Source: Gemmatimonadota bacterium (GTDB lineage Bacteria > Gemmatimonadota > Gemmatimonadetes > Gemmatimonadales > Gemmatimonadaceae). From it: a stretch of 64,000 nt of DNA. Both the position numbers and the translations under genes were made by a program. This document shows positions 18,878 through 27,495 of the stretch, one piece after another. The notes below the pieces were generated by a model. It had not been told where the DNA came from. It was given only the letters and a program-made list of their open reading frames with translations, and made no database searches. Each line of letters opens with the position of its first letter. Within the stretch, counting starts at the first letter, position 1. The DNA is taken from assembly GCA_021324775.1 (NCBI GenBank), contig JAJPIM010000041.1, positions 110,158 through 174,157 of the forward strand, written 5' to 3'.

Positions 18878-19986
18878 TTACACTTTTGGCTGCTCAGGCC
18901 ACTGGGCAGAAAACTGGGCAACTGCTCGCGATTTCTTCGCGGAGCGCCCCGAGTCAGCCAGCGCGCTGCGGTGGAGTTCTTCCGCATCCGGGACGTGTCG
19001 GCCGTAGCGTTGCTGCGCGAGCATCGTGTTGTGGTGGCCGAGCTGGTGCGCCACGAACGCGTACCCGGTGCCGCGCTTGAGTGCTGCGACGGCGAAGTGA
19101 TGCCGGTGGTCGTGCAGCGTCGAGTGGGGCAGGGACACGGCGTTGCATGCGGCGTGGTGGGCGTCGATCGCCGCATCGTGCGTCAGGTTGCCGAACAAGA
19201 GCGCATCGGGAAAGAGCCCGCGGATGTGATCGGCGAGGATGGGCATCGCCCACGCTCCGACACCACGACCACCCGGTTCCGCCACGCGGTCTTACTACCA
19301 CGCGCGTGCAGCTGCCAGCGGGCGAGGTCCAGATCCCGCCGCCGGAGCCGCAAGCCGGCTTGCATCTCGATGCCCGTGGCGGACAGCAAGGCCTCCAGGG
19401 CGCGGTAGGGGGCCGGAAGCGCCGCGACCAGCCGCTGTACATCCTCCATCGTGTAGATGGCGTCGCGTGCGGGATTCTCGCGGCTCGCACGCACGTCGCG
19501 CACCGGATTGGTCTCGAGGACTTCGCGTTCGACCAAGAACCGGGCGAACTGCAGCAGTCCGAGCGGTGCCGGTTGAACGTCGAGCCCGTGACACCCAGGC
19601 CGGCCAGATGCTCCGAGATGGTGCGGCGGGTGAATCGCGAACGCGGGTAGGGCTCGCCCGCGGGGATCAAGAGCCGCACCTGGGCGACATACCGGACACC
19701 GGAGGCGACCCCGTCGCTGCGCGAGATGCGCGCCCCACTGCGTCACGTAAGGCTCCAGATCGCCGTCGTGGATTGCGGCTTTGGCGTCCGAGAGCCGGGA
19801 GTCCGCGCACCAACGGGAATAGAGCGGCACGAGCCGCATCTGACGCCGGCACACGGCATCAAGGATTGCCGTCTCGCCACGCGCAGCCAGCGCATCGACC
19901 ATCGCGCCGATGGCTTTCGCGGTACGCTTGTCGGTCGTCCCCGTGGACGTTTTCACCGACCGCCGGTCGGAGCGCGGCACACGCAC
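18878..19986 (-). pseudogene. Tyrosine integrase of element 1, frameshifted
   Basis: The protein can be rebuilt only by moving between three frames: 19986 to about 19710, then another frame to about 19560, back to the first to about 19260, and a third to 18878. The rebuilt protein has the arm and core-binding domains (SEHLAGLGVTGSTFNRHRS, ALLQFARFLVEREVLETNPV) and the catalytic end: HDHRHHF (His-x-x-Arg), HQLGHHNTM, and Tyr in QQRYGRH. The first catalytic Arg region reads TGIEMQAGLRL where TG-x-R-x-GE is expected, so that Arg seems lost too. It lies at the left end of the element, as is usual for tRNA-site integrases. Confidence 0.85.
18901..18920 (+). repeat. Arm-type direct repeats, left end of element 1
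   Basis: ACTGGGCA at 18901 and again at 18913, a 12-bp period. The same pair with the same spacing is at the right end (29344-29363). They overlap the 3' end of the integrase frame, where they encode AQFSAQW. Candidate arm-binding sites. Confidence 0.55.
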
Positions 19987-20040
19987 GTACCACAGACCGT
20001 CGTGTATGTAAGGGGCTGGGCATCAGATTCCTCGTGTTGC

Positions 20041-20298
20041 TCAGGTCTTCCGCGGTTTCGGCCGCTGTTTAGCGGTCGCACGAGCCGTGGTGTCCGGCGC
20101 GTCGGTCAGCAACAAGCCGGCGGATACACCCAGCGCGTTTGCCAGCTTCGCCAACACGGGCAGATCGATCGCGGTGACGCGGTTGTTCTCGATGCGGTTG
20201 ACCGTGGCGTGCCGGACTCCGGCCCGTTCGGCCAGCTCGCCCTGGGTGAGCCCACGAACGATCCGCGCTTCCCGTAGTTGGATTCGGAGCGGCGTCAT
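20041..20298 (-). CDS. XRE-family helix-turn-helix regulator
   Basis: 85 residues. The HTH reads LREARIVRGLTQGELAERAG, then VRHATVNRIENNRV, the standard Cro/CI fold, and the tail is basic (AKQRPKPRKT). It lies 54 bp upstream of the integrase remnant on the same strand and divergent from the gene at 20492. The intervening region holds three short inverted repeats, so it probably controls both directions of the element's left end. Likely represses its own promoter at TACGC-N4-GCGTA, 11 bp upstream of its start. Confidence 0.85.
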   Translation of the reverse strand: MTPLRIQLREARIVRGLTQGELAERAGVRHATVNRIENNRVTAIDLPVLAKLANALGVSAGLLLTDAPDTTARATAKQRPKPRKT

Positions 20299-20308
20299 GT
20301 AGTGAATA

Positions 20309-20322
20309 TACGCGCGAGCGTA
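20309..20322. promoter_or_regulatory. Candidate XRE operator
   Basis: TACGC-GCGA-GCGTA, a 5-bp inverted repeat with a 4-bp spacer, lies just upstream of the XRE gene. AATATAC beside it may be part of a -10 element. Position and size fit a repressor site. Confidence 0.4.
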
Positions 20323-20363
20323 AAAAGGGTCAACGACCGGTATTTCCAGTGTTGTGCAGATTC

Positions 20364-20421
20364 TACAGCGCGTACAACAGACAATGCTGTAGGCTAGACA
20401 GATAATGCTATGCGTGATAGC
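20364..20421. promoter_or_regulatory. Two inverted repeats in the divergent promoter region
   Basis: TACAGC (20364-20369) pairs with GCTGTA (20386-20391), and GCTAT (20407-20411) pairs with ATAGC (20417-20421). Both lie in the AT-richer gap between the XRE gene and the gene starting at 20492. They are candidate regulator sites. Confidence 0.35.
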
Positions 20422-20491
20422 GTAAACAGCCTATTGACCGATTCAGCCTCCGCACTTATGCTGTGTGCACTTTCAAAACGGAGCGCATCGC

Positions 20492-21385
20492 ATGGCCCGC
20501 CAGGCCCATTCCCGAGTCAGCGCCACAGCCACCATCGAGAACCCGGCACGCTTGTCCGTTATCCGCGGTACGGGCCGGCGGGCAACCGGTGCCACGGGCT
20601 CCCCGATCAGGGCGCCGGAGATGCGGTTCTTCAAGGACGCCAACAGCGCCAACTACACGCTCCGCGTCGCCAACGGGGCAGGCGAGATCATGTTTGAGCT
20701 GCGGTCGCACGGCGATTTCTTCACCGAGGAACGGCAAGCCTTGCTGCGATCGGTGTGCGAGGCCGCGTTTGGTGTCCCCGCCGCATCTGCGTCAGATGAG
20801 AGACAGGACCGGCGGGGTACGTGGCCCGGTGCTGGTGCACGACGCCACGTCGAGGAGACCGTGCAGCCAGTGACGACGATGATCGGTTATCTGGCCCACC
20901 CGGAGACGTACAGCGCGGACATTCCCCGGGCGCCGGTTGTCCCGGCGTTCATGGGTGAGCACGCGATGTTCCTTGCGCAGCAGATCGAACCCGGCGGCAG
21001 CGCTGTCATCACGACCGTGGGGTGTGATGATTCGGTCTACGTGGCCCGCTACCGCCAGACGGCCATCGCGGCGCTCACCACGACCATCCGGCGCCTCTAC
21101 GAAGGCATGGCGGGTGCCGTCCGGCCGAGCCGACTGCACCGGGCAGGATGGACGTATTGGGAGCGCACGGTCGGCCCCATACTGTTCGAGACGTACCGCG
21201 TGTCGTGTGTCGAGCGCGAGCCAGATGGGCCCGCGGTCGTGATTGTGCGCGAGTGGTTGGGGAAAGACGAGACCGTGTTCACCGGCTCACTGCACGACTC
21301 GCTGGCGTGGTGCGAAGCGCTGCTCTCCGTGTGGTCGCCCGCGACTGCACTCGGCTACCCTAGCCGTTCGGAAACACCGGGCTAA
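20492..21385 (+). CDS. Hypothetical protein of element 1
   Basis: 297 residues from ATG 20492, preceded by GGAG about 8 bp upstream; a GTG at 20465 would add 9 residues. The first ~60 residues are basic and low in structure. A compact middle follows (MRFFKDANSANYTLRVANGA, FELRSHGDFFTEERQALLR), then helical segments and a final alpha/beta part (LFETYRVSCVEREPDGPAVV, CEALLSVWSPATAL). No catalytic motif is recognised. It is the first plus-strand gene after the regulator and is probably under its control. Confidence 0.6.
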   Translation: MARQAHSRVSATATIENPARLSVIRGTGRRATGATGSPIRAPEMRFFKDANSANYTLRVANGAGEIMFELRSHGDFFTEERQALLRSVCEAAFGVPAASASDERQDRRGTWPGAGARRHVEETVQPVTTMIGYLAHPETYSADIPRAPVVPAFMGEHAMFLAQQIEPGGSAVITTVGCDDSVYVARYRQTAIAALTTTIRRLYEGMAGAVRPSRLHRAGWTYWERTVGPILFETYRVSCVEREPDGPAVVIVREWLGKDETVFTGSLHDSLAWCEALLSVWSPATALGYPSRSETPG

Positions 21386-21634
21386 CAGAGGCGGGCGCAC
21401 GGCGCCGGGCGTACTGGGCCGCGCGCCGACCATCACATACTGTTCCCGGTGCAGGTCGGCGCGGCGCAACAAGAATGGAATCCATTTGCTCCAGTCCGGG
21501 TCGGCATGCGGTAGAACGAGAACCGCCGGGACTGCACGTCACCGACATCGGAGAGCCCGAATTCCTGCCCCGGCACGATCACGCGGCGGTCCGGTGGGTA
21601 CTGCGATGGCGCGGGTGTGCTGCTCGACGGTCAC
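21382..21634 (-). pseudogene. Possible degraded small gene
   Basis: On the minus strand three consecutive frames each carry a short plausible piece: MTVEQHTRAIAVP from GTG 21634, then QYPPDRRVIVPGQEFGLSD, then a third with WIPFLLRRADLHREQYVMVG. Together they look like one small protein broken by frameshifts, but I do not know the family. This covers most of the 346-bp gap 21386-21731; nothing else was seen there. Confidence 0.3.
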
Positions 21635-21731
21635 GCGTCACTCCGGGTGTCGCGAGAAGTCCAAAACTCTGACCGTCGATCGGCGTGCCGGAATCGCTCC
21701 GATGCGACGAAGTTGCTCCGGCGCGACACGC

Positions 21732-22478
21732 CTAAGTGGTGGTGGTGTTCCACGAAAAATCGAACGAATGGGACCGGTGCTTGCCCTCGTTGATCTGAAA
21801 CCCGGGGCAGTGACGCGCGAGCTCCGCGCCCTTCCAGGTGATTTTCGGGTTCGGCGCGGTCCCCAGATAAAACAGGAACGGCAGCCCGTAAAAGGTGAAA
21901 ATCGCGGATGACAGCCGGTTGTCGAAGTGCGCCGGCCGAAATGAGACCCGTTCACCGATCTCAACTTGATCGCCGATGGCTCCCGTTATGTAGAGACCCA
22001 GTGGAGGTGGCACGGGGATAAAGCCGAATGCCATCTGGATCAATTCGAGCGGCGGATCGGTAGCCGGGCGGTCGCCCTGTGCCCACCGCATATCCCCCGG
22101 GTAGGCGACCGTCATGTTGATCGCGGTTTTCAGAAACCATCGTTCCAGCAGCGTCCCGTCCACCCCGAACCGCTGGTACTTCCACCTTTTCTTGGGAATG
22201 CCAAGTGCATGCCGGCGGTTGCCGAGCGCTTGCCCGGCTCGGATGGCGTGAAACGCCCGCTTGGCGGCAGCATCTATTTCCGACAGGGCCGAGTTATGGA
22301 CGCGGCACAGGATCTTCGAGACGAGGGTCTGAACGGGAACCGTCTTCGGCTCGGTCCGGCACCACGGGTAGCCCACGACAGTCAGCATGTCGCCCGTCCA
22401 GAGGCCGGCCGAAATAAGGTGTTCCCGCGAGATGCCACCGCCGCAGCCGCCCAACGCGGCCGCCCAGCAACCCTTCAT
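21732..22478 (-). CDS. HNH-like zinc-binding protein, function unknown
   Basis: 248 residues. The N-terminus GCGGGISREHLISAGL and the segment ILCRVHNSALSEIDAAA have the Cys...Glu-His and Cys-x2-His-Asn pattern of small HNH-like proteins found on islands. The C-terminal part is hydrophobic and aromatic (FTFYGLPFLFYLG), which may be core rather than membrane. Nuclease activity is not proven; the motif is incomplete compared with classical HNH enzymes. The upstream gene on the same strand (22500-22754) is 21 bp away. Confidence 0.55.
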   Translation of the reverse strand: MKGCWAAALGGCGGGISREHLISAGLWTGDMLTVVGYPWCRTEPKTVPVQTLVSKILCRVHNSALSEIDAAAKRAFHAIRAGQALGNRRHALGIPKKRWKYQRFGVDGTLLERWFLKTAINMTVAYPGDMRWAQGDRPATDPPLELIQMAFGFIPVPPPLGLYITGAIGDQVEIGERVSFRPAHFDNRLSSAIFTFYGLPFLFYLGTAPNPKITWKGAELARHCPGFQINEGKHRSHSFDFSWNTTTT

Positions 22479-22499
22479 TGCGTCTTAGGAGTCGGGGTG

Positions 22500-22754
22500 T
22501 CACACCTTTCGTGAATATCCGATGATAACCGGCTCGCCGGTCGTCTCGCGCCACCACCGAAGCGTCCGGCCCACCACCGACCGCTCGCTGGCGACGCCGT
22601 ACCCGTAGACCTGCGGATCGATCGTGCGCCACTCATCAGTGCCTTCGATGCACACGCGGAGCACGTCGTCCGTCCGCTCGACCACGAACGTCCGCCCGTC
22701 CTCGACGTGGATGCGGACCGGCCAGTTGATCACAAATCCACGCGTCCGGCCCAT
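22500..22754 (-). CDS. Small hypothetical protein
   Basis: 84 residues from ATG 22754 (MGRTRGFVINWPVRIHVEDG). The longer frame to 22868 lacks a better start. It looks like a compact beta-rich protein (RTFVVERTDDVLRVCIEG, then DEWRTIDPQVYGYG). Unknown function. It precedes the HNH-like gene in the same direction and may be its partner. Confidence 0.5.
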   Translation of the reverse strand: MGRTRGFVINWPVRIHVEDGRTFVVERTDDVLRVCIEGTDEWRTIDPQVYGYGVASERSVVGRTLRWWRETTGEPVIIGYSRKV

Positions 22755-22854
22755 GCGGCGGCTGAGGTAAGGTCGACGCGCGGGGTGTAAGTTGGATCGC
22801 TGCCTGTCGCCATTGCTTGGTCTCTTGTGTTGGGCGATTTGAATGCACAAAAAA

Positions 22855-22913
22855 GCGAACGAGCTCACGGCGTAGCTCCGTCATCTGGAGCTATCTGCCG
22901 TGAACTCGTTCGC
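22855..22913. repeat. Long imperfect inverted repeat
   Basis: GCGAACGAG-c-TCACGGC-g-TAGCTCC (22855-22879) is answered by GGAGCTA-tct-GCCGTGA-a-CTCGTTCGC (22887-22913). That is 23 paired positions with a 7-nt loop and small bulges. It stands alone about 100 bp upstream of the gene at 22500-22754. No T-run follows. It could be a terminator between divergent transcripts, a recombination site or a small structured RNA. Confidence 0.6.
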
Positions 22914-23117
22914 ACTGTGATCGGGTCTGCCCGCGCGGCCCGTCAGCGCTATGTCGCCTGCCGTCCGATCCGGCCCTCTCCTATGGCGCGGGCGCCTGGA
23001 TCGGGGTGCGGTCGGACACAAACAACATTACGGCGGAACGATTGTCGGTCAAGGAACACGTACACTGGCGCCATTTTGTCCTTTCAAATGCCGGGCTGTA
23101 CCGAGCACCCCACGTCG

Positions 23118-23324
23118 CTAATCGCCGGGTGAGTTGCTGTCCAATTTGCCATTCTTCGCTGCAGACGCCGTCGATGGTGTCCCTTCGGCTGACAGTCGTA
23201 GTGCATTTAGGACCGAGGAGCTAATCGCAGGATCGACCGGCGCCCCACTTTCCAGTCGCTGCCAAAGGTCCATTCGCGGCCGCATGGCGCCGGTGATTCC
23301 GGCGTTAGCCAAATGATTTCGCAA
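23118..23324 (-). CDS. Possible small protein
   Basis: 68 residues from TTG 23324, or about 51 from an internal ATG (MDLWQRLESGAPVDPAISSS). Composition is ordinary and no family is recognised. It is the only plausible frame in the 587-bp gap 22755-23341 besides the inverted repeat. Weak support. Confidence 0.25.
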   Translation of the reverse strand: MRNHLANAGITGAMRPRMDLWQRLESGAPVDPAISSSVLNALRLSAEGTPSTASAAKNGKLDSNSPGD

Positions 23325-23341
23325 TAAGGGAGCATTCTACT

Positions 23342-23958
23342 ATGGGCGGCATCGGCTCAGGACGCTCGCGACAGTCGCGGTATCAACTCGTCGAGGGTGT
23401 GTGTCGCTCGATGTGCGGACCATCGTTCAGAGGGTCAAGGCCGACCTGCAAGGTCCGTTGGGCATCGCTGAACTGGCGAACGCGATTGCGGCTGGGTCCC
23501 GCCCTGCGCTCTCCCTAAGGATCCGGTACGGGGCCTCGCAGAACGATCCACAAGAGGCCGCGACAGACACAGTCAGCCAAATGACATGCACGACCTGCCA
23601 TTTCGGGGGACACCGATGGTGGTTGGTTTGTGGGTGCGGCCGGCGGTGCCAGCGGCTTTTTGCCCCACGCGATCGGCCGCGATTTGCTTGTCGTACGTGC
23701 CATGAGCTTCGATATAGGACGCAGCGCTTATCCGCGCCCGTCCGGTGGCGACACCGAGCAGCCAGCATCTATGCGCGAATCGGCCTCGGTGACGATGACG
23801 AGCTGCCTCCGCCTCGGCCCCGAGGTATGCACCGCGGTCGATACGAGCGGTTGTGCGAGCAAGCGGAGGATTACCAGTTGGCCATCCTCTGGTGCGAATC
23901 GGAAAGGTTTTTGAAACGAATGAAGGCGCTACAGCTCACCAAAGAAGCCGGGACGTAG
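23342..23958 (+). pseudogene. GGxGSGR-type zinc-binding protein, frameshifted in a GT tract
   Basis: ATG 23342, with GGGAG 9 bp upstream, starts MGGIGSGRSRQSRYQLVEGV. This opening is known from a family of small Zn-ribbon proteins found on islands and phages. The rest of the family is in another frame: SLDVRTIVQRV, then CTTCHFGGHRWWLVCG and CRTCHELRYRTQ, a four-Cys-pair ribbon. The shift lies in (GT)4 at 23397-23404. Removing one GT unit gives a continuous 204-residue protein. A GTG at 23401 could give the C-terminal 185 residues. Either a real slippage mutation or a sequencing error. Function of the family unknown. Confidence 0.65.
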
Positions 23959-24167
23959 CGGTGGTTGGGTCCCCGTCGTCGGCATGTCGGCCGGGGCAGG
24001 ATGAACCGCTGGCAAGAACCCGGACCCATCACCCGCCCGCTGTTGCGGCTGCCGCGCGCCCAGCAAATCGTGCGCGCGGTCAGCAGCCGGTTGTGCGCGC
24101 TAGCACCTGACTGCTGCTTTATGGGTCCGGTAGTGGGTCCAGCGATCCCCTCGACCAACACCGTGCC

Positions 24168-25166
24168 ATGCTGACCATCTCTCAAATCGAATATTGGGCG
24201 CTCCAGGTCATTGGCCGTGTGGAGAATAAACAACCGGTCGAGGACAGCCGGGTCGAACTGAAAGCGGGGTTTGTCGACGCGACTAGGGCCGCAAGGCGGA
24301 TCGCCGGTCACCTAAATGCGGCGCGTGGTGATGACGTGCTGTGGCTGATCGGCGTTGACGAGGAGCGCGGCGTGGTGGGCGTTCATGCCACGGAGTTCGC
24401 TGGGTGGTACAATGGCGTGCGCGCCTGCTTCGACGATTTAGTTCTCGCGCCCAAAGTCGTCGATGTCGCAGTGTCGACTCGCGCCGGAACTGTGGTCGCT
24501 CTGTTGTTCGACGGCTCACGAGTCCCGTACGTGGTACGCAACACTTCATTTGGCAAATCAGCCGGTGCCGCCCAGTTCGAGGTGCCTTGGCGAGAAGCCA
24601 CCGCCGTGCGAAGTGCTCGGCACAGCGACCTGATCCAGATATTGGTGCCCCTCTCGACTCTCCCACGGATCGAGGTACGTAGCGGCGAATTTGTTTCGGG
24701 CGGTCGTTTCCCGAACGCACCTGGCCGCTTGGAGCTTGGTCTTTATATAGTGCCAGCGAAGAGAGGGCGAATTGTCATCCCGTTTCATCGATGCACAGCC
24801 GCGATCCGCCTCGCGGGCGTGACCGATGCGGTGGTCCTGCCAGAAATGGCGATAGACGCTCCGGTAACCATTCAGTCCTCCAAGTCCGGTTACTTCAGAA
24901 TGACCAGCGAATCAGCGTCCCTAACCATGGCAAGTACCGATAGCGAGCTCCTAGTTGATGGACCGGGCCGGTGTACGCTTCGCGTAGATGGGATTCCACT
25001 GCATGAACGTATGAGGCAGGTACAAACCGTTTCGGTGACCGCGGTCCTCCGCCTCGCCACTGACGCGGCGCCGATGGTCCTCGATGTTCCAATGATGCGC
25101 AGCGGGCGTTTGGAAGAGTTCAGGTTCAGCTTCTTCCCGCGCAAAGGCGACACCGACACTCAGTGA
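24168..25166 (+). CDS. AlbA_2 (Schlafen-type) domain protein
   Basis: 332 residues. The N-terminal ~130 fit the AlbA_2 fold: EDSRVELKAGF (the E-x-ELK entry strand), a helix RRIAGHLNAAR, GDDVLWLIGVDEERGVVGV, and PYVVRNTSF. These domains occur in transcription regulators and in defence and RNA-processing proteins. The C-terminal ~180 residues are beta-rich and unlike anything I recognise. No ATPase domain is present. The 209 bp before it hold no clear gene. Confidence 0.55.
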   Translation: MLTISQIEYWALQVIGRVENKQPVEDSRVELKAGFVDATRAARRIAGHLNAARGDDVLWLIGVDEERGVVGVHATEFAGWYNGVRACFDDLVLAPKVVDVAVSTRAGTVVALLFDGSRVPYVVRNTSFGKSAGAAQFEVPWREATAVRSARHSDLIQILVPLSTLPRIEVRSGEFVSGGRFPNAPGRLELGLYIVPAKRGRIVIPFHRCTAAIRLAGVTDAVVLPEMAIDAPVTIQSSKSGYFRMTSESASLTMASTDSELLVDGPGRCTLRVDGIPLHERMRQVQTVSVTAVLRLATDAAPMVLDVPMMRSGRLEEFRFSFFPRKGDTDTQ

Positions 25167-25233
25167 CCGTCACGTGCCGGGCGCCAACCAAACTGATCGA
25201 GTCGCAATGACCGCGACCGGCAAAGGCGGCTCG

Positions 25234-25743
25234 ATGGACGTCAAAGTCACATTCATCACCAAGACCGAAGCGGCCCTTCGCCAGTTGGATCAAGCCATTC
25301 GGCTGTTTTTCCATCGCGGCGACACGCTTGCGGTGCATACTCTGACGGCCGCTGCTTTTCAGCTGCTCTCAGATCTCGGAAAGAAAGAAGGAAAGGTGAG
25401 CATGATGCGCAGCACGGAACACATTCGGCCGGAACGGTTGGCCGAGTGGAATGCGGCGTTGCGCGCCACGCAAAACTTTCTCAAGCATGGCGGCAGAGAT
25501 CCAGCGGCGCAGCATCGATATGTCGAGGAAGAGACGACGCTCCTGCTGTTCGAAGCGGTGTTGCTGGCTCGACAGATGCTGCTGGGTGACAGTACTGAGC
25601 AGACCATGTTTCTCGTGTGGTTTGCGCACAGTTTTCCAGATCTTATCAATCCTACACTGCTCGCGAAATTGCGCGGTACAAATCGCCAGAACATAGACCT
25701 TAGCGACCGGAGCGAAATAGCACTTCTGTTTCCGAACGCTTAA
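25234..25743 (+). CDS. Hypothetical helical protein of element 1
   Basis: 169 residues from ATG 25234 (MDVKVTFITKTEAALRQLDQ); starts at 25207 and 25174 are also open. Mainly helical: ALRQLDQAIRLFFHRGDTLA, then LTAAAFQLLSDLG, NFLKHGGRDP and LLLFEAVLLARQML. Small proteins with this 'LDQAIRLFF...HTL..AAFQ' opening and an NFxKH segment are seen in many genomes without known function. An RDPAAQH segment resembles the HEPN Arg-x5-His pattern, but that is weak. It follows the AlbA_2 gene by 67 bp on the same strand. Confidence 0.5.
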   Translation: MDVKVTFITKTEAALRQLDQAIRLFFHRGDTLAVHTLTAAAFQLLSDLGKKEGKVSMMRSTEHIRPERLAEWNAALRATQNFLKHGGRDPAAQHRYVEEETTLLLFEAVLLARQMLLGDSTEQTMFLVWFAHSFPDLINPTLLAKLRGTNRQNIDLSDRSEIALLFPNA

Positions 25744-25857
25744 CGGCCCAATTAGCCGGGGAATTGGCACGCGTGGGGCACGATGGCAATGGTGCGTGCA
25801 CTGCCGCCCTGGGCGCCAGAGATGGCTACGGATGGCAGCGACGACGAGTGAGGGGAG

Positions 25858-26080
25858 TCAGGGCGTTTGGCTGTCTGTCAGCGGTGACGGGCCACCGCTT
25901 AGCTCGATCAGGTCGCCCGCGGGCATCCTGAGTGCCCGCCGCGCATGATCAGTAATGGTCATCACCCCGATGTGTTGGCGGTCGACGAGCGCCTTCCGGA
26001 TAAGCTCTACCCTCCTCCTGAAGCGCCGGCCGGACAAAGCGATTGGTGCCGTCGCTTTCAGGAGACTGCCTAATCTTCAT
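25858..26080 (-). pseudogene. Possible broken small gene
   Basis: ATG 26080, with GGAGAG just upstream, starts MKIRQSPESDGTNRFVRPAL, which then dies. The next frame continues as RVELIRKALVDRQHIGVMTI, then TDHARRALRMPAGDLIEL, to a stop at 25858. The switch lies near AGGAGGAGGG, a repeat prone to slippage. The composition of both parts is protein-like. Family unknown. This is the only content I see in 25744-26170 apart from the tandem repeat. Confidence 0.3.
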
Positions 26081-26090
26081 TCTCTCCATA

Positions 26091-26129
26091 GATGGTCGAC
26101 GGTGAAGACAGATGGTCGACGGTGAAGAC
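26091..26129 (+). repeat. 20-bp tandem duplication
   Basis: GATGGTCGACGGTGAAGACA at 26091-26110 is followed directly by the same 19 bases at 26111-26129. Two exact units in a gap with no gene. It could be a regulator site or recent slippage. Confidence 0.7.
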
Positions 26130-26170
26130 GGCAGGCCATCGCGCGATCCCCGCTGTGGGGGGTGCTTCGC

Positions 26171-27055
26171 CTAAGGCCGGAGCCGGTCCAAGAGATTTAC
26201 GCCGCCGATGTATTTCACGGTGTCCACCCATTCACCGTAGGTTGTTCCAACGGTCGCGACTAGCTGGAGGAATAACACCAGTAGACTGCCCAGCTCAGTA
26301 TCGCATACGCCCCAGTTCCCTTTGTCCTTGGCGCGCACAGTATCCCATATCCAAGTGACGCGCATGTTGTCAAAGTGGACGAACCCGCGGCCGAGCACGA
26401 AAATGCCGTCGAGTGACGGCCCGGCGATGCGGACTCGCTCGCCTAAGGTTGCCGGGAGATCTGGCACCTTGATCCCTTGCTCCGCGTGGACGTCAGCGAG
26501 CCAGTCATATACGGTGTTCATGTTGGCTGGACCCGCATACGCCACGAGATACGACATAATACCGGGCGGTCGGTGTCTTTGCGTCTCTGCTTGTTGACCG
26601 CTCGACAACTGGAGGTTGGACTTCATCCGCTTTACTGCAGCTGCAGCTCGAATGGCAGTCGCTAGGTCGTCACGCGTCAGGGTGGATTTGACTTCGATGG
26701 TCGCCATGACGGACTCCACCAAGAACGCATCGATCCCGCCGCCGAGGGCGATCTTCGGAGACTGCCGGTAGAGCACGATGTCGTGCTGGTTGCGGGCCTG
26801 TAGAATCTTGGAGTCGGCGTCGATAATTTCACCCGCTCCGATCCCGACGTTGTCCCCGAGATGGTCTCGAAGAAATGATCTGATGAAGTACTCGCGCGCT
26901 GAGCCTTGATTCACCGGGTGCCCAGAACTCCGGCCGATTTCGAGTTGCTCGAGAAGGATTCGCTCTGCCGATTCCAAGTGCCATTGGATGATGCCTTGGT
27001 CCTTGGCCACGGGGCGGGCGATTGGTTTCGAGGCGGAGGCGCTGTTCTTCGTCAC
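26171..27055 (-). CDS. DUF6602-like protein, probable PD-(D/E)XK fold
   Basis: 294 residues. A helical start leads to NQGSAREYFIRSFLRDHLGD, GIGAGEIID, QARNQHDIVLY and SVMATIEVKSTL. D-I-V-L-Y followed by I-E-V-K is the restriction-enzyme-like active-site arrangement, and the order fits the DUF6602 family by memory. The C-terminal third is beta-rich and ends in hydrophobic helices. It overlaps the upstream 71-residue gene by 4 bp, so the two are made together. A nuclease role in defence is inference. Confidence 0.6.
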   Translation of the reverse strand: MTKNSASASKPIARPVAKDQGIIQWHLESAERILLEQLEIGRSSGHPVNQGSAREYFIRSFLRDHLGDNVGIGAGEIIDADSKILQARNQHDIVLYRQSPKIALGGGIDAFLVESVMATIEVKSTLTRDDLATAIRAAAAVKRMKSNLQLSSGQQAETQRHRPPGIMSYLVAYAGPANMNTVYDWLADVHAEQGIKVPDLPATLGERVRIAGPSLDGIFVLGRGFVHFDNMRVTWIWDTVRAKDKGNWGVCDTELGSLLVLFLQLVATVGTTYGEWVDTVKYIGGVNLLDRLRP

Positions 27056-27267
27056 CTTACTCGCCTCCCTGGCTTAAGAGACCGCGTTGGTGCGCGGGCC
27101 GAGGCAGCGAGTCGAGCCGCTGGGTCGAAGAATAGCTCAGCCACCCGGTCGCAGAATTGGTTGACCAGAGCTCCCTCCCTTGGATCAGCCCAATTGCGAT
27201 CCCGTTTCTTGTCGAAGTCGTCGATCGCTGCGGCGATGAGTGCATCGAGAGGGATCTCACTTGCCAC
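27052..27267 (-). CDS. Small partner of the DUF6602-like protein
   Basis: 71 residues (MASEIPLDALIAAAIDDFDK), acidic first half and an Arg-rich end. Its stop overlaps the start of the DUF6602-like gene (4 bp), a sign of coupled translation. No family recognised. It could be a regulator, an adaptor or an antitoxin-like partner. Confidence 0.55.
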   Translation of the reverse strand: MASEIPLDALIAAAIDDFDKKRDRNWADPREGALVNQFCDRVAELFFDPAARLAASARAPTRSLKPGRRVR

Positions 27268-27495
27268 AACGCACCAGGGCAGAGGTTAGGCGCCATGCAC
27301 AGTTAAAGCGTCGGCCGGAGGTGTGAACCTAGCATCGGCAGTGGCAAAGGTCCTCGTGGCGGATGACGCTATGCCGATCCGCAAGACTTCAAGCGGGCGC
27401 CTTCGGCGCCACTGGGTGTGGAGTCGCACGCCGTGACGGCTGACAGCTACATGTTCCGTTTCGTCCGCGATGTCAGCAACAGAAGACGGAACTCC

